Positions 48,190 through 60,815 of a DNA stretch of 64,000 nt are shown one piece after another. The translations under genes and the position numbers were made by a program. The notes below the pieces were generated by a model, which saw only the letters and a program-made list of their open reading frames with translations, was not told the DNA's origin and made no database searches. Source of the DNA: Zhengitettix transpicula (taxonomy: Eukaryota; Arthropoda; Insecta; Orthoptera; Tetrigidae); contig CM073591.1 of NCBI GenBank assembly GCA_037074705.1, forward strand, positions 32,220,587-32,284,586, given 5' to 3'. The first letter of the stretch is position 1, and each line of letters opens with the position of its first letter.

Positions 48190-48228
48190 AAAACAACGTT
48201 TCGGTTCGTGTATACACCTTCTTCAGCT
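48190..48228 (-). ncRNA. PLE-type terminal motif, hammerhead-like
   Basis: On the minus strand, CTGAAGAAGGTGTATACACG is followed by AACCGAAACGTTG. The CTGANGA and GAAA core elements of a hammerhead ribozyme flank a possible GGU/ACC stem, with one extra A compared with the canonical core. PLEs are known to carry hammerhead motifs in their terminal repeats. Confidence 0.45.
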
Positions 48229-49713
48229 CTTCCCTGATTATCACGGAATGTGTAAAAGCTATTTCACATTAGAGTAATAAAATAAATTTAATTACAAAGA
48301 ATATAAATTTTCTTTGGCATATCAAAAGTTATAAAATTATGTATCAAAGTTTTATATATTTTTTTTCTTTACGTGTCAATGTGTCTTCTTACTAATTAAT
48401 TTCTCTCCTTAATGATTTTTAAACATCGTTTTCTAAGTTTATATAATTGATCTATTTTCATCTATATATGTAAATGTAATAAAGACGAGAAACCTAAATA
48501 TAATGTATTATTTTTATTTCGGTAAGCATTTGAGTAACTTAGTTTTGTCTGGGTAACGTTTTAAATAAAACAAATGAGTTGCCGGAAAAATTACATTGTG
48601 GTATTTCAAAATGTTAAAAGGTAAAACAGAAAGATTAATAAAATTTATATGTTTATTTTTCAGTATTTAAACTGCTTAAGAAGGAAATAATATATAGAAA
48701 TTTAAAATGGGGTGGGGGTGAGAAATTAACATAGATTTTAAAGTAAAAGAACCGGTAAAAATACATCGAGTTCCGCGGAATACGGAAATTATCAGTTTAC
48801 AAAGACGTTTAAAATTCAGTACGGAAATGGAATATTCTCTTAGCCACTTCTCTGTTCTTCTGGCTTAGCACCCCACTTTTATTCACCAATTTCTATTAAA
48901 TCCCATAAATTGAAATATCGTTGAAGTATTCAAGAATTTCATGTCCATCTACACTCGAAATTATTTAATTCATTTATCTGTTGAGGACTGCTATTATTAC
49001 AACTCCGTAATTTATGCATCTTTATACGTTAATAATAGTTATCCACGGAAATACGGTTCAAATATTATGCTTATGTTTGTATATTGTAGTATTGAATAGA
49101 AATTCGGAGAAAAAAAAACATCGCCGAGAACGAGAACATAATGAAACGTTGTTACCAAGAAAACCAATTTGAAATTCAGGCAAGCGTAACTAATATCCTT
49201 AAGGTGTTTATAGAAGAAGATATAAAACATGCATCCTTTAGAATTCTAAAGACAACTACAATAAATTTCTAAAGACAAGAGATTTAGATCGTATGTCCAT
49301 TGTAATCTCAGTTCATTTAAATTAATGGTTGTAAAATTGTATGCAAGACTTTAATTTCATCAATATTTATCTGAAAAAATTCTTTAAAGGGAACAAATAA
49401 ATTAATAATATTCCAGTGAGATTTTAAATGATCCCTTTTTCAAGATTATTCAACTGAATAATTTTGAAGATTGTTTTTATCAGAAAATTACATACAAAAA
49501 ATTATAAAATGACAATAAAATGAATCACGCGTTTATGTATTTTCCACTAATTAGGAAAGAGTTAATACTTATTTTTCATCTTATAACAGTATAAAAAAAT
49601 AGGATTGGATTGACAACGTTTTAAGTACACATAGTCTAAATATTTAATATTTAAAATATTTCTGCAGCTAATTAACGTAAAATGACTACTAAAATATACT
49701 GTATTGTCGAAAA
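48229..49713. other. AT-rich non-coding DNA
   Basis: Nothing recognised. Confidence 0.55.
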
Positions 49714-50157
49714 TTCATCTATCTCTCCGTTTTTGAACTAAGGTTCCCACAACCCAAGACACCACCGCCTGTTCTGACAGGTGTATGTTCCGGGGTCGCA
49801 GACCTTGGGCATACGGTAAAAGTTCTTCGCTGTTCCCATTGGAATAGTGGGCCAGCTGCCTCCTAAACTGGTCGAGGCAAGGAGAATGGAATGCTGCGTC
49901 CCCACAGCAAACTCCTCTCCCGCTATCGGAAGGGCGTGGGACAAGTACTCAATGCCCGTCAGGTTTTTCTAGGGGTTTCCCTGCATTTCTTCAGGCGAAT
50001 GCCAGGTAGGATCCTAAAAATATAGCCCGGGGGCCCTAGTAACCCTTGGCTACCTTCCTCTACCCTTCCGCATCCCCCCTTTCAAATACCTTCCTATGCT
50101 ATTAAAGGGGAGTTGCCCAAAGTGGATTACCCTCATGTAGCCTGTTGCCCTAAAAAA
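49714..50157 (+). mobile_element. A-tailed retroposed repeat, copy 6
   Basis: Closest to copy 1 at 5.83-6.30 kb: long shared phrases such as CATACGGTAA, GGAATGCTGCGTCCCCACAG and CATTTCTTCAGGCGAATGCC, with a short deletion after CAATGCCCG. It ends GTTGCCCTAAAAAAATG. The minus-strand open frame 49,738-49,944 is antisense to the repeat. Confidence 0.75.
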
Positions 50158-52259
50158 ATGCATCTATAATGTATGACGTAGAGCGATTTTACAGACGAGA
50201 AAAATGGTCGATGTTTTGTCGAGGAATTGAAAGAATTACACGTTAGGGATAAATATTTTTTGAGGTTTTAGTATGTAAGATAATCTTATATTCATATTTT
50301 TAAATATATTAATTGTAAATAAATTAATTGTAAATGCCATTGTAAAATAAAGTTTTATTGTATGTAGATCAGTGAGATTAAATATTTCCTATCTTAGATC
50401 AAGAGCTTAATGAATTAATAAATGATACCAGTTTTTTTTTACCAAAGTAGGCCTACCTGTCAATCATTTATATCGACTACATGTGTGTTTTAATAAAAAT
50501 ACCATCATGTGTAGAAGATAATAGATTGTGTTTGGAACGTTTCTTTATGGGAATATAAATTTTCCTTCAAAAACTTCTACTGAAACTTAACAATTTTTCT
50601 GGCCATAAAGTTTGATAGTAAATCGAAGACACTCCCCGCACGAACTCAAAATAAAATTTTACTACCCTCAGACAACGCCCAAGGCCACTGCTCGTAATGT
50701 TGTTCCTAAAATATTTACAATCCTAAAAAAAAACACAAACCTTCCATAAAAGAAATGAGTCTCTGTGTTACCTCAGGTAAAATTCAGCAGTGCAATGAAC
50801 TAAAACACAAAAGAAAAATTTTCTTTAAATTATGTAAGAAACTAATACTTAATAGGTTTTAGTACAATTTATTCATAGTTAAAGCATTTGAAAGTATGTT
50901 TTACTGTTTCGTGAAAATAGATATAGGAAAATAATTATGTGAAGATGTCTTCCACAAATATTATTTATACAGGAATTCATTTATGTTAAAAAGGTATCTT
51001 TTGAGTAGATTCTATTTTAAAGTTCTTTATTTACAGTTTTATATCTACAAAAATATTATTTGTTCCACTAGGTTTTCTGAAAACTCAGAACATCTGAGAC
51101 ACAGTTTCCCGGTTCGATTTATACCACAAAAGTATCTTTCTTAGGATTTTTATTTATAGAGGCAACTCGGTTTAATAATAGATCCTTAAATTAAAAATAA
51201 ATATTCGATTCTCATATTTTACAGCTTAATTGAATTAATCTTGAATAGATGCGTCACATATTTTTTTATAAATAGAAATGTAATAAAATTCACTCTTAAT
51301 GTAAAGAAACATTACGAAGTTATCCCGACTATAATATTTTCCTATTACGTTAAGTATATTTAGCCCTGTGTGCTGCGGTTAGCCTATGTGCAGGGGTAAC
51401 AAACACGTCATTAGTAGTGTGTGATGTCGTCAAACATTATTTGCCACATTAACCTCTCATTCCATTTGGTTGTTTCGTGAACTAAAAGGGAATAACTAAC
51501 AGATATAAATAAAAATGTCGTATAACATGTGTAGTTCAAATGCAGAGTAAATAAGTCTATTTAAAAATAATTAACAGAAACAGAGCAGTTTAGTTTCTAT
51601 GAGGTTTGCATGAAATTAAAAACTAGAAAAAAAATACGTGTTGTTTAAGAACATTAGTTATGTAAATAAACTATATTTTTGTTTCAATTATGAAGGACAT
51701 ATTTATTATTTAAAAAAACCTGTTCGAAATAAACAATGAACTAATGGAAGCCTCAGTAACAAGAATTGAATTTTTCATTAACGCATATGAAATAATTAAT
51801 AAACATTAAAAATTTACAGTTTCTGATTTTGAATTTCCCGATGGAAATTTATAAAAAGTAAATAAAGTTGACACTAACATTACTAGAACTAACGATAGTT
51901 TTAATTGAGAATCGTTAATTACGCATTAAATAGTGAAATAGTTTGTTGTTTTAAGGGTCGGTATAAAAATATTTTACTCATTTAAGAGAGCCATATGTGT
52001 GACTCGATGTATTTATTTATAGTCAGGACTGAAAAAAGAATAATTTAAGATAGATTAAAAAATTGAAAAAAAACTCATGAACTGCAGAAATGCTTTCATC
52101 CAAAACTGAGCACTCAAGGCTATCAATATAAATTGAAGAATCGAGAGTTTTCCATTATGATCCTTTGATAAAGAAAAAAATAATCTTAAAAGTAATACAA
52201 TTTTTTTTTTTGCACAATAGCATAACTTCTTACATATTAAATATTTCGTATGTATAAGT
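50158..52259. other. AT-rich non-coding DNA
   Basis: No gene or repeat recognised. Confidence 0.55.
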
Positions 52260-52735
52260 TACTTCAAAGAATCGTATATTTTTAAAATCATGTATATCTT
52301 TGAATCAGTGAGATGTAGTTGTGGACTTGGCAGACGTGGAGAGAGTAAGGAACAGAAACTTCTAGCTTTGTCTAGGAGGTTTGGTTCTTTGTAAGGAGAT
52401 GTTGGAGAGGAAAATAAATTAAATGCTGAGTTGAAATACTGTAGATTTTCTTCAATGCAATATTAACCATATGGATGGAATTACAACACGACCGGATCCT
52501 GGATTAAAATTAAACGTCATTACGAGCCCACGCAGAGCCTGAGAAAAAAAATTAAATTTATTATGACAAGTTGAGATTTATTACAATTTGTGCATAAACG
52601 TTTGATACATAAATTAATAAAATTAGAAACATTACTTATTGTGGCGCCCCACGTTGGGTAACAAGAACCACTACTGCTCTCTCTCCTTCCTCCTTTCTCC
52701 AAAGAACTCCTTCCAAAGATCCTCCTCATCTTACA
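52260..52735 (+). mobile_element. LTR-like unit fragment with primer site
   Basis: Holds the family block in plus orientation (52,526-52,556: CATTACGAGCCCACG, then GAGCCTGAGAAAAA) and, about 90 bp on, TGGCGCCCCACGTTGGG at 52,642-52,658, a tRNA-Lys-type primer site. The unit appears to stop about 75 bp later at CATCTTACA/ATACTATAT, the same design as units A-D. Its 5' end is not clear. Confidence 0.5.
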
Positions 52736-52962
52736 ATACTATATTCATTACTTCTCACTAATTCAAAGATATTTATTATCTTAAAAATATTCAATACATT
52801 ATGTTTTCTTACATTTCTACGTGATAGCTGTTTCTTATATAATTATTTTTGATTTTCTGCTAAAATTATTTTTTGAATTGTACCATTATGACAATTTAAA
52901 TGCTACACATTAAATTTTGCGTTCATGTTTGTTATACATACACACACACTATATATATAGTT

Positions 52963-53345
52963 GAGATTACGAATGTGTAATGAAATGTTTTAAATAATTT
53001 ATTTCTTTAATTATTGGTGGCGTAACTTTGAGGCCAGAGCATTATAAAGAACAGCATTGTTTGGCGCGAGAATACAGAGATGATAATGGTTGCTAAGGTT
53101 ATTTTTGAAAAGGCATATAAGACGCTCAGAACTTTAGCGTCGAGAGTAACTCAGAGCAGAGTGTGTGTGGGAGACAGTCAGTCTGTTTTTGAGGGTCTGA
53201 CCATGGTAGCCCTGGAGAGAGTCTGGGGTGATCGAATTCAGCAAAGTATGGGCTGAATATCATCAATTTTTTTATTAATGATTTTCTACAGCAATGCGAT
53301 AATACGTACGACAGCAAAGAGGAAAGGCGTCCAACGTGTTGGAAA
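52963..53345 (+). mobile_element. Possible LTR with TATA promoter and primer site
   Basis: Follows a short TATATATA run; TGTAATGAAATG starts at about 52,977. GGCATATAAGACGC (53,112-53,125) is a good TATA box with TCAGAG about 30 bp downstream, and GGCGTCCAACGTG at about 53,327-53,340 resembles a tRNA-Lys primer site. This fits U3-R-U5 plus primer site of a short LTR. No coding follows. The limits are uncertain. Confidence 0.4.
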
Positions 53346-53860
53346 GTGAGACGAGAATAAAATAAGTGCTAAGGCCTGTCAATGAATATAGTGTTCTACA
53401 AAAATTAAAATAATCACGTGTGCACAAACCAGAGCAACTCTAAATAAATAGTATTTAAAAGAAAACTTTCTTCTGTGAACGTTTACGTAAAAATCGTTTA
53501 CCGCTAGATTTCTATAACTTTTCCAGTTACTTTGTCAGTTATTTCTTTAACTTTGTCCAGCTTTTAAGATTTCTATAGTTTTTGTTGTTGGTATAAAATT
53601 TTGTTATTGTAAATTTTAATTCATTTTTGCTTTTGTAACTTGGTGAAAATTGCAAATCACTGTCTTCATTAGAGGCCCTATCAGCGGCTCTGAAATTTAG
53701 ATTCTCATAAACGCTGAGGATATTTACTTTTAAAAAATGTCAATTCAATGAAAATCAAATTTGTAAAATAAATTATCTTTGTTATTTATTAAAATATTTT
53801 GGTTTAATTTTGATTTCCTTCCATTTTTTCCTTCTATTTAACGTGTGTACCACTATATAT
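53346..53860. other. Non-coding stretch between LTR-like units
   Basis: Downstream of the primer-like site there is no gag frame, only AT-rich sequence ending in CACTATATAT at the next unit. It may be the remnant leader of the preceding element. Confidence 0.4.
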
Positions 53861-54820
53861 TGTAATGCCAATTAATTAACACATTAATTGTAAATAAGAA
53901 AATATAAATTGTTTGAGAAATATATTCTTACGGCGGTATAGAACACAGCAACAATGTAGCCAGGTATTGTTTCCTTTGTCGGAAGAAGCAATGCGCGCTC
54001 AAAATTGCGAGACGGTAGTTCAGTTGGCTGTAAGGTTTTGTCAAGTACAGGTCGCATTAAAATATTGAGGAGAGAGTACACATTATGTTTTGGTAGAGTT
54101 CAGTCTGCATTTTGGTTCCTCAGCGATCGGGTGGTCGTAAAAGAACTTTTGGAACATGGAGATTAAATACGTGGCGAGAGACGAGGACGAAAACGAAAGG
54201 CGAGAACGAGAATCGAAATAAACTTGCAGGAAAGCATAGACAAAACATTCACACAAGCTGAACTACGAAAACTGCTACACACAAACAGTTTTTGGTGCAC
54301 ATAGCCGAGCAGAAGTCAACCGAGTGAGGGAGAGACGAAGAGGAGGTTCCTGGTTCCTGATTTTTATCTAAAAAAATACTAATTTTAGAATCAGTGAGTT
54401 TTAGTAGAAGCTGTGCAAATACCCGTCATAGTGTTTCGTAAGTCAAAAGTATCCTGGAATGCTGCCGTGAGTACCAATATAAAATAAATAATTATGTAAA
54501 CTGGATTAAAAGATATTCGTCATATTTCGTTCTCTTCCTTTGATAAAATTTATTAAGTAGAATCCATCTTTTTAGTATAATTTCGTCGACAAGTAAATTT
54601 CGTCTTTGTTAATTGACGAGTAAATCTTTTTATTGAAATTTGTGTTGATAAGATTTTTAAATAAATGATTAGCCATTATCAAACGCAGTAATGACCCTGA
54701 GATAAATTCTGTTTGTAATTATTAGTGTAATTGTTTCAAACATTAAAAATAAATATTTTGTTTGTTTGTAAATTTAAATTAAATTCTTTCATTTAAAAAG
54801 CCTTTTTTTTGTATATTACA
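53861..54820 (+). mobile_element. Solo LTR-like unit in a TA site
   Basis: 960 bp from TGTAATGCC to GTATATTACA, with CTATATAT on the left and ATATATGCATATATATA on the right. The family block is present as ATTATCAAACGCAGTAATGACCC (54,676-54,697), then TGAGATAAATTCT. There is no primer-site sequence near the end. Otherwise it has diverged far from the units at 13.8 and 31 kb. Confidence 0.6.
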
Positions 54821-56440
54821 ATATATGCATATATATAGTATAACATCCATGAACGCTCCATAATGGTATAATTATGTAATATTATACTTAACTATGTCAT
54901 ACAAATAAAGCTTTCTCATAATAAACATAGTTATAATCAAGTAGCGGGGCTACTGGTGACGAAATAATAGGAAAGTTCATTTCTAAAGTTTTAATAAATC
55001 ATTGTAGTAGGAATTCGACGTTCGGAGTTTTCGTAAAAACATTTTGTAACTCCTTTTTTTAAAGCACAACCATTATATTAGCGATAACCTTCTACACATC
55101 AAGATACAGTCATGTGACACACGGGGAAACCATTAGCACTGTCACTCTCAAAGAAGATAATTACATCGCCTTGATTAGCAAGCAGTCTGTTAACTGAGCC
55201 GGTGTTTCTTGTTTACAGAATGTTTTGTGTATAACAACAAAAATCTCACTAGTGACTACAGCAAGCGATAACAGAACAAGCGTCAGGGGCTGCGTGATGG
55301 ATTGCCGAGGTGTTATCTCCCTTGCGACCTACTCGAAACTTCGACTCTCAAGTACTTTAGCCCACGCCTCAAATAGAGAGAACAGCCTCGTGCCCACAAT
55401 GCAAAGCCTCCACGGGGTAGTCGTTTCAGAGGCGTCGTCATTAATTTCTGTGCCGTAAAGAAAGGACAGGATTCTTTACAGTCGCTCAATGCAGCAACTA
55501 CACGCTGCATGGATCAAGGGTAAAAATGTAACAATCAAACTGCTGCTGGTAACTCATAGTAGTAAAACGTAAATATTACTACCTCTAGGATTTCTGAAGC
55601 AAGTAATATCGGTCATAAAAATTGTTAGGTCGGTAGCATTCAAACTTATCGTGTGGAAAAATTTATCTTTGTGGGCAGTCCAAGCAATAAATACCAAGTC
55701 TCAGTTCAAGATGACGTTAGAAAAGAGCACGCAGAGGCGGACTCAATATAAGGGAAGAACGTAAGATTATTTTCTGTACTCATATTCACCTTATAGTTAA
55801 AACATCTTCGATATCATTTTATCTGAGCAAATTGAAACAAAAAATTATTTACATTAAATTTACTTAAAAATGCTGGTATAATCCTTTTCAATAAATATTA
55901 GCTGTCGCCGGAAAATTATTGATTTATATTTTTCTAAATGTTTTAGGAACCTCTTTGTACAATATTTGAAAAATAAATTTAAAACCATCGAAAACGTAGA
56001 AACTTTCCTTGAAATTCGTTCATGCCATCACTACAAATAAGTTTAGGAATAATACATTTTCTTTCCTATAACAGTGTTTATGAGCAACATACCACAGAAA
56101 AACATAACAAGTGACCTGTCAGCATGAAATTCTCAGGGAAAAAAAAGGCGTTATGAACATAAAATTGGTGTGATTATAATATTAGAAACCAACAGTAAAT
56201 ATTTTACAATTATTTTCTAAACTATTTCAAAATTTCCATTGTGAAAATATTAATACAAATAAAAAACGTTTAAAACATCCTTTTAATTAACTCATTCGAC
56301 CAAAATTTTATTAAAAAGTGCATTTAAATTTGAAATTAGAATAAATTTATTGATCTATTTGCAAATTATGGCGTTAATATTGGGCTCAGTACAGGTAATA
56401 ATATACAATTCTTTAATTAATGTTATGTATCATGTCCAAA
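54821..56440. other. Non-coding stretch
   Basis: No gene seen. 55.23-55.51 kb is GC-richer and open on both strands but resembles no family. Confidence 0.45.
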
Positions 56441-57170
56441 ATTTTTATAGACTCAGTATTATTTATAAAATTGATTGCTTGGGTTTTAAGGCATGCTATA
56501 TAGGGCAGACTAAAAGGTCTATGAAAGTATGATTAAGGAAACATTTTTCCAATTTGAAACATCCTGTCCACAAACATTACAATTTAATGTTTACCTTCGT
56601 AATATCGATTGGCTTATCGGCAGGATTTTGGATGAGAAAAGTAATTATTTTTCGTTATTGATGAGCGAAATGTTGAATATGAGATCGAAATACAAAGTTA
56701 TTAATGCAATAAGTGACACTCAGAATCTCAATTAAAATTAAGATTCATTATTATTTTGATTGAAAGTCTATTAAAGTAATGTGTTCATTTTACTTTTATA
56801 ATTTTATTTTAAATTTTTATTTACGAATTATTCTCCTAACTTTTAATTTTTACAAATTATGGATATTTATAAATGTTTTGTCTAGTACAGCAATGTAAAC
56901 GCTTTCTTAACTTCTGCCTGATTTCATTTTTCACCCCATTTAAGTTCGGCACAGACTACATTATTATAGTAAATAGTAAATAGTAATGAAGAGGTTTGAG
57001 TCGTTATAATGAAGCTTTGTAAGTTAATTGACAGTTATTTTAACTTATTTTTGTAATGTTTTTTGCCATGTTTAATTTATTAATAATTTTTTATATGATT
57101 TTGATGGAAACTTTATAAACTGAAGAAGTTTTAATCCACGGACGAAACGTCTTTAATTAATGAATTTATT
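56441..57170 (+). mobile_element. Penelope-like element, 3' end with GIY-YIG
   Basis: A decayed GIY-YIG nuclease domain: IYKIDCLGFKACYIGQTKRS (56,461-56,520), then an in-frame TGA where PLEs have arginine (CGA to TGA decay fits), LRKHFSNLKHP, and after a frameshift the PLE C-terminus IDWLIGRILDEKSNYF, SEMLNMRSK, INAISDTQNLN (to 56,732). The 3' UTR ends in CTGAAGAAGTTTTAATCC then ACGGACGAAACGTC (57,120-57,151), matching the PLE end at 24.6 kb. The RT part is missing. Confidence 0.8.
57120..57152 (+). ncRNA. Hammerhead-like motif at PLE 3' end
   Basis: CTGAAGA and GAAAC core elements flank a possible four-pair stem GUUU/GGAC with one unpaired A before it. The position, just beyond the PLE coding end, is where PLE hammerhead motifs occur. 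Activity is doubtful without a matching cleavage site and stems I/III. Confidence 0.4.
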
Positions 57171-57799
57171 CAAAACACCAATGTCTTTTGTTAACTTAAT
57201 TTTCTGTTGCTTTTTTCCGACTGAATGGCCTTTAAATTTTATTATTATTTTCATTAAAGGTCAGATAATTTCATAATATTATTCTATGACTTTCCTAAGT
57301 TCGATACTCTTAGTAATTTCTTAACTATGTAGCCCTCACGCATCAAACAATAAAAAGGTGAATTTAGAATGACCATTTTTGTAGATGTTGAAGTAGATCA
57401 ACATTACTAATTATTTTTTGTGTATACAGGAATTGCTGAAAAGTTGGTAATTAATAATTTATTAAATCTTACGAAGTATTTCCCCAATATAAAATTTATT
57501 AAACTTTAAGTTCTTGAATTTTCCATTGAATATTTTCTCTAAAAACAAATAAAAATTCTTAGTTTCATTTGAATTCATTATAATACATAAATATTAACAT
57601 ATAATGGCACTAATGTATTCCTTATCTGTTAATGATGTTTGTTTAGTATGGATTAATATAAACATACTTATGTGAACATGTTATATTTTGGTAAATTTGT
57701 TCTAAAATGACAGAAAAAATTTTTTTCATTCTTCATTGAAATTCGCAGCAATGATATGTTTGCCCTGAAAAGAGAATTACGTTAAATTCGTGGAAAAAA
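57171..57799. other. AT-rich non-coding DNA
   Basis: Nothing recognised. Confidence 0.55.
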
Positions 57800-58260
57800 C
57801 CTTTGCCGGGGGAGCCCATGGATATGCATGACGGCTTACATGCGTCAAATATACATTATTCAAATGGTAATGTGAACTCTGTACGACATTTTAGGGATAT
57901 AACAAGGTCATTTTTTAGCGCAGCGCGTGTCTCACATTCACATAAACCGCATAGTCGACCGAAACTGGCGATGAGGGAAATGGGCGTTTAATTTAAGCGG
58001 CTGTTATTTTCAGGCTCGCCTCCTACCTGCTGCCGCAATTTACATTCGCGAAATAAATCCGCCCCGGGCCTTGTATTTCTGCTAATGGGCGCCGGGTCAC
58101 GGCAGCGGAAGGCTTCTGCGACATTTTGCCTTTCGACATTTTAAATTTCAATCGTTGGTCTACTAAGCACTCCAGAATCGCGCTTCATAAAACTCCCGTA
58201 TTCGTATTGGGACGAAACAGGAGTATTCGCACAAAACGCGGTCAACACACCCGCGCACTC
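57800..58260. other. GC-richer non-coding segment, possible regulatory DNA
   Basis: About 460 bp of complex sequence in AT-rich surroundings with octamer-like ATATGCATG, TTTAATTTAAG and GGGCGCCGGG motifs and only a short, unconvincing frame (57,803-57,991). It matches no repeat in this window. A conserved non-coding element is possible. Confidence 0.25.
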
Positions 58261-59640
58261 GATTGCAACTATTGAATACTCCCCCCTCCCCCCTCGTCCT
58301 ATTTCGGTCTCTACTTTGAACCTTACAAATGAGGAATCCTGCCCAACATTTTAAAGTTTATCACGAACATTTTATGCCATATCCAGCTTAAAGTAACACA
58401 AATCAGCTAACACATTTTTAAAAACAATTTTGGATATTCAGTGTTACAGCCCTGATGAAAGCAACAGGGATTTCATAAACGACGTATATATTTATACTGG
58501 CAATTAGTTTTGTCTGTAAAATTGACTTCCTCTTTACTTTTCTATTCAACGAGTTACAAAAAGTATGTCATATAGAAATCATTTCAACGACACATTTAAA
58601 AAATTTATACCATCCCCAAATATCAATGGTGACATGAGAATTATAGACTATTTAGGTCAAATATTGAATAAGTAATTTATTTAAGCTCCATTTGTAGGTA
58701 ACGTAATTAATTCTTCCTATCAGTTCAATGCAGGTTCGTAATTATTAATATTTTAATTAATAAATCATAAAGTTTTAATCGTATGGCAGCATTAATTTAA
58801 TCTGAGACAATTCTGAGGATTTAAATTTATTTAAACTTCTGTATTTTGGAAAATTGCCCTTTTTAATAGCTTTATTTAACATCTCATTAACAACAAAGTC
58901 AATATTGCAGCGAAAGATTGAATGTCCTAAGACAAAAAACATATCCATCTAAATCTAAACTGAAATAAATAAGTAGCACCTACCGTGTTCATATATTCTG
59001 GAGCTATATATATATATATATATATATATAACGATTCTGATAGTCTTTACAAGTAGATTTGTTCAGTGGTCTGTTCGATACGTGTTTCCTTGGCGTGTAG
59101 CACAGAATAAAAAATATGGTAATTGCTGTGTTTACAATTGTTAATTTTTGAAAAGTTCAGGAGGGTTATTATTAATATTTTAAATTCAATAACTTAAAAC
59201 AAAAGGTTTGTGTTTATTCTTGTGAGATGTGTAATTCCATATTTTATGATAGTTAATTCTATAATTATTTAATTTTTAACCAAGGCGTATTTAATTTGTT
59301 TGAATACTGTAAATATTATAAAATACCCTTAATAACGTTAAAAGATTTATTATTATTAGTATATAGTACTTTTATTTTTTTGGACAGTGAAATTTGTGTT
59401 CCCGGTTTTTTATGAGCATTTTAAATTATAACTTCAGCATCTTATAATTGTATTTTAATTTCATGTAACGAGGTATCATATTTCCTCTTTCGAGGACTAA
59501 TGGAATAAATAAATCAAATAAAAGCAGTACAGAAGAAATTCTTACAATGAAACAGAAATAAACGAGGAAGATTATTATAAAGTGTTAAACGGACCAGGAG
59601 TCTAACACAGGACCTACACTCGATACTTAGTAGTATTTGG
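58261..59640. other. Non-coding stretch with TA microsatellite
   Basis: AT-rich. CCTGATGAAAGCAACAGGG followed by AAACGACG (58,451-58,484) is a weak relative of the PLE terminal motif. A TA tract lies at 59,005-59,030 with no LTR-like unit attached. Confidence 0.45.
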
Positions 59641-59775
59641 TAAATTGTGAGCTTGGGTTCAGGTCGAAACAATGATGGATGGAGAAAGCTCGCACGTGTC
59701 AAGGAGTCGATCAGGGTATCTTATATGTGTTGGGTTCGATTCTCGCCCAATATTCTTGATATAAAAGCAGAGTAT
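59641..59775 (+). other. tRNA-like B-box segment, possible SINE relic
   Basis: GTTGGGTTCGATTCTCGCCC (about 59,729-59,748) contains a pol III B box. The upstream A box and cloverleaf are not convincing and there is no internal copy for comparison, so the call is tentative. Confidence 0.25.
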
Positions 59776-60815
59776 TAAATTAACTACCGATTTAAAGTCA
59801 TGTTAATTGAACAACTTATAAGTGTAAATTATTATTCTATTTTTTGAGACAAAATTAAGCGAAATGATAAATTTGTAAAAAAATGTTTTTACAACCCTGA
59901 CATCATCATTATTTACAGGTCACAGAAAAATAATTATAGTCTGTTTGAGTCCGTCGGAATCACTCAGCTGTGATTTTAATTGAATGGCAATCGAATATCT
60001 GTGCTTCGCCGTGACACATTACATATGGAGTCCTGCTCCGTATTCACGTAACCTATATTGGAACAACCGCCAAGTCGCAAATCAGACGTCAACAGGCCTC
60101 AGAGCAAATACCCTGTAGTTGGTGTACTCGTATGTGATGCGCGCACACACACACACACACGCGCGCAGAGCTCTACACGTCCCAAGGTAACGTCACTCGT
60201 CACGCCTGTTAGTTAAATTAGAAACAGTCCATTACTACCCCCGGAATTACCTCCACAAGTAAAGGGGGCGCTAAGTGCATTCCCGGAAAAATATTGCTCG
60301 AGATATTACAACATTTGTGCGGCCATAAAAATTCAGACCACATGGCGCTTCCTGCAGCGTTTGTCATGCAGTCACGTACAAGTCGTGGAGATCGCGCCTT
60401 ACACGGGGCCTTGAAAGCGATCATATTTTAGGTCTGTCCCCCGTACCATTTCTTCTATCCAATTTTTTTTTTCCATTCCTCAGAAAATAAATTTTTCAAT
60501 GTCTCTTAAGGGTATTTATCAAGTTGCGATCAACCCCACGCATAGTTTTAAACGTTCTATTACAATTTAGTGAAGTTAAAACGACTACTTACTGTATTTA
60601 TATACAAATGTTAACAGAAAAAATTAAAAACAGTCTTCAGTTTATCGAAAAATATTTAACATAAGCCGAAAGCTCCTGATGTACAACTGAAAATAAATTA
60701 TTGTCAATAGTTCTATTACAACATAGTATAACATACGACATGAATATAGAATATAAAATTAACTTAAATCATAGTTTACAAACGTAATGCACTTACAATA
60801 TGAAACATACTTCGC
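59776..60815. other. Non-coding stretch with CA repeat
   Basis: An alternating purine-pyrimidine run (GCGC then CA repeats then CGCGCG) at about 60,139-60,167. 60.2-60.42 kb is GC-richer, lacks repeats and has no convincing frame. Confidence 0.45.
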
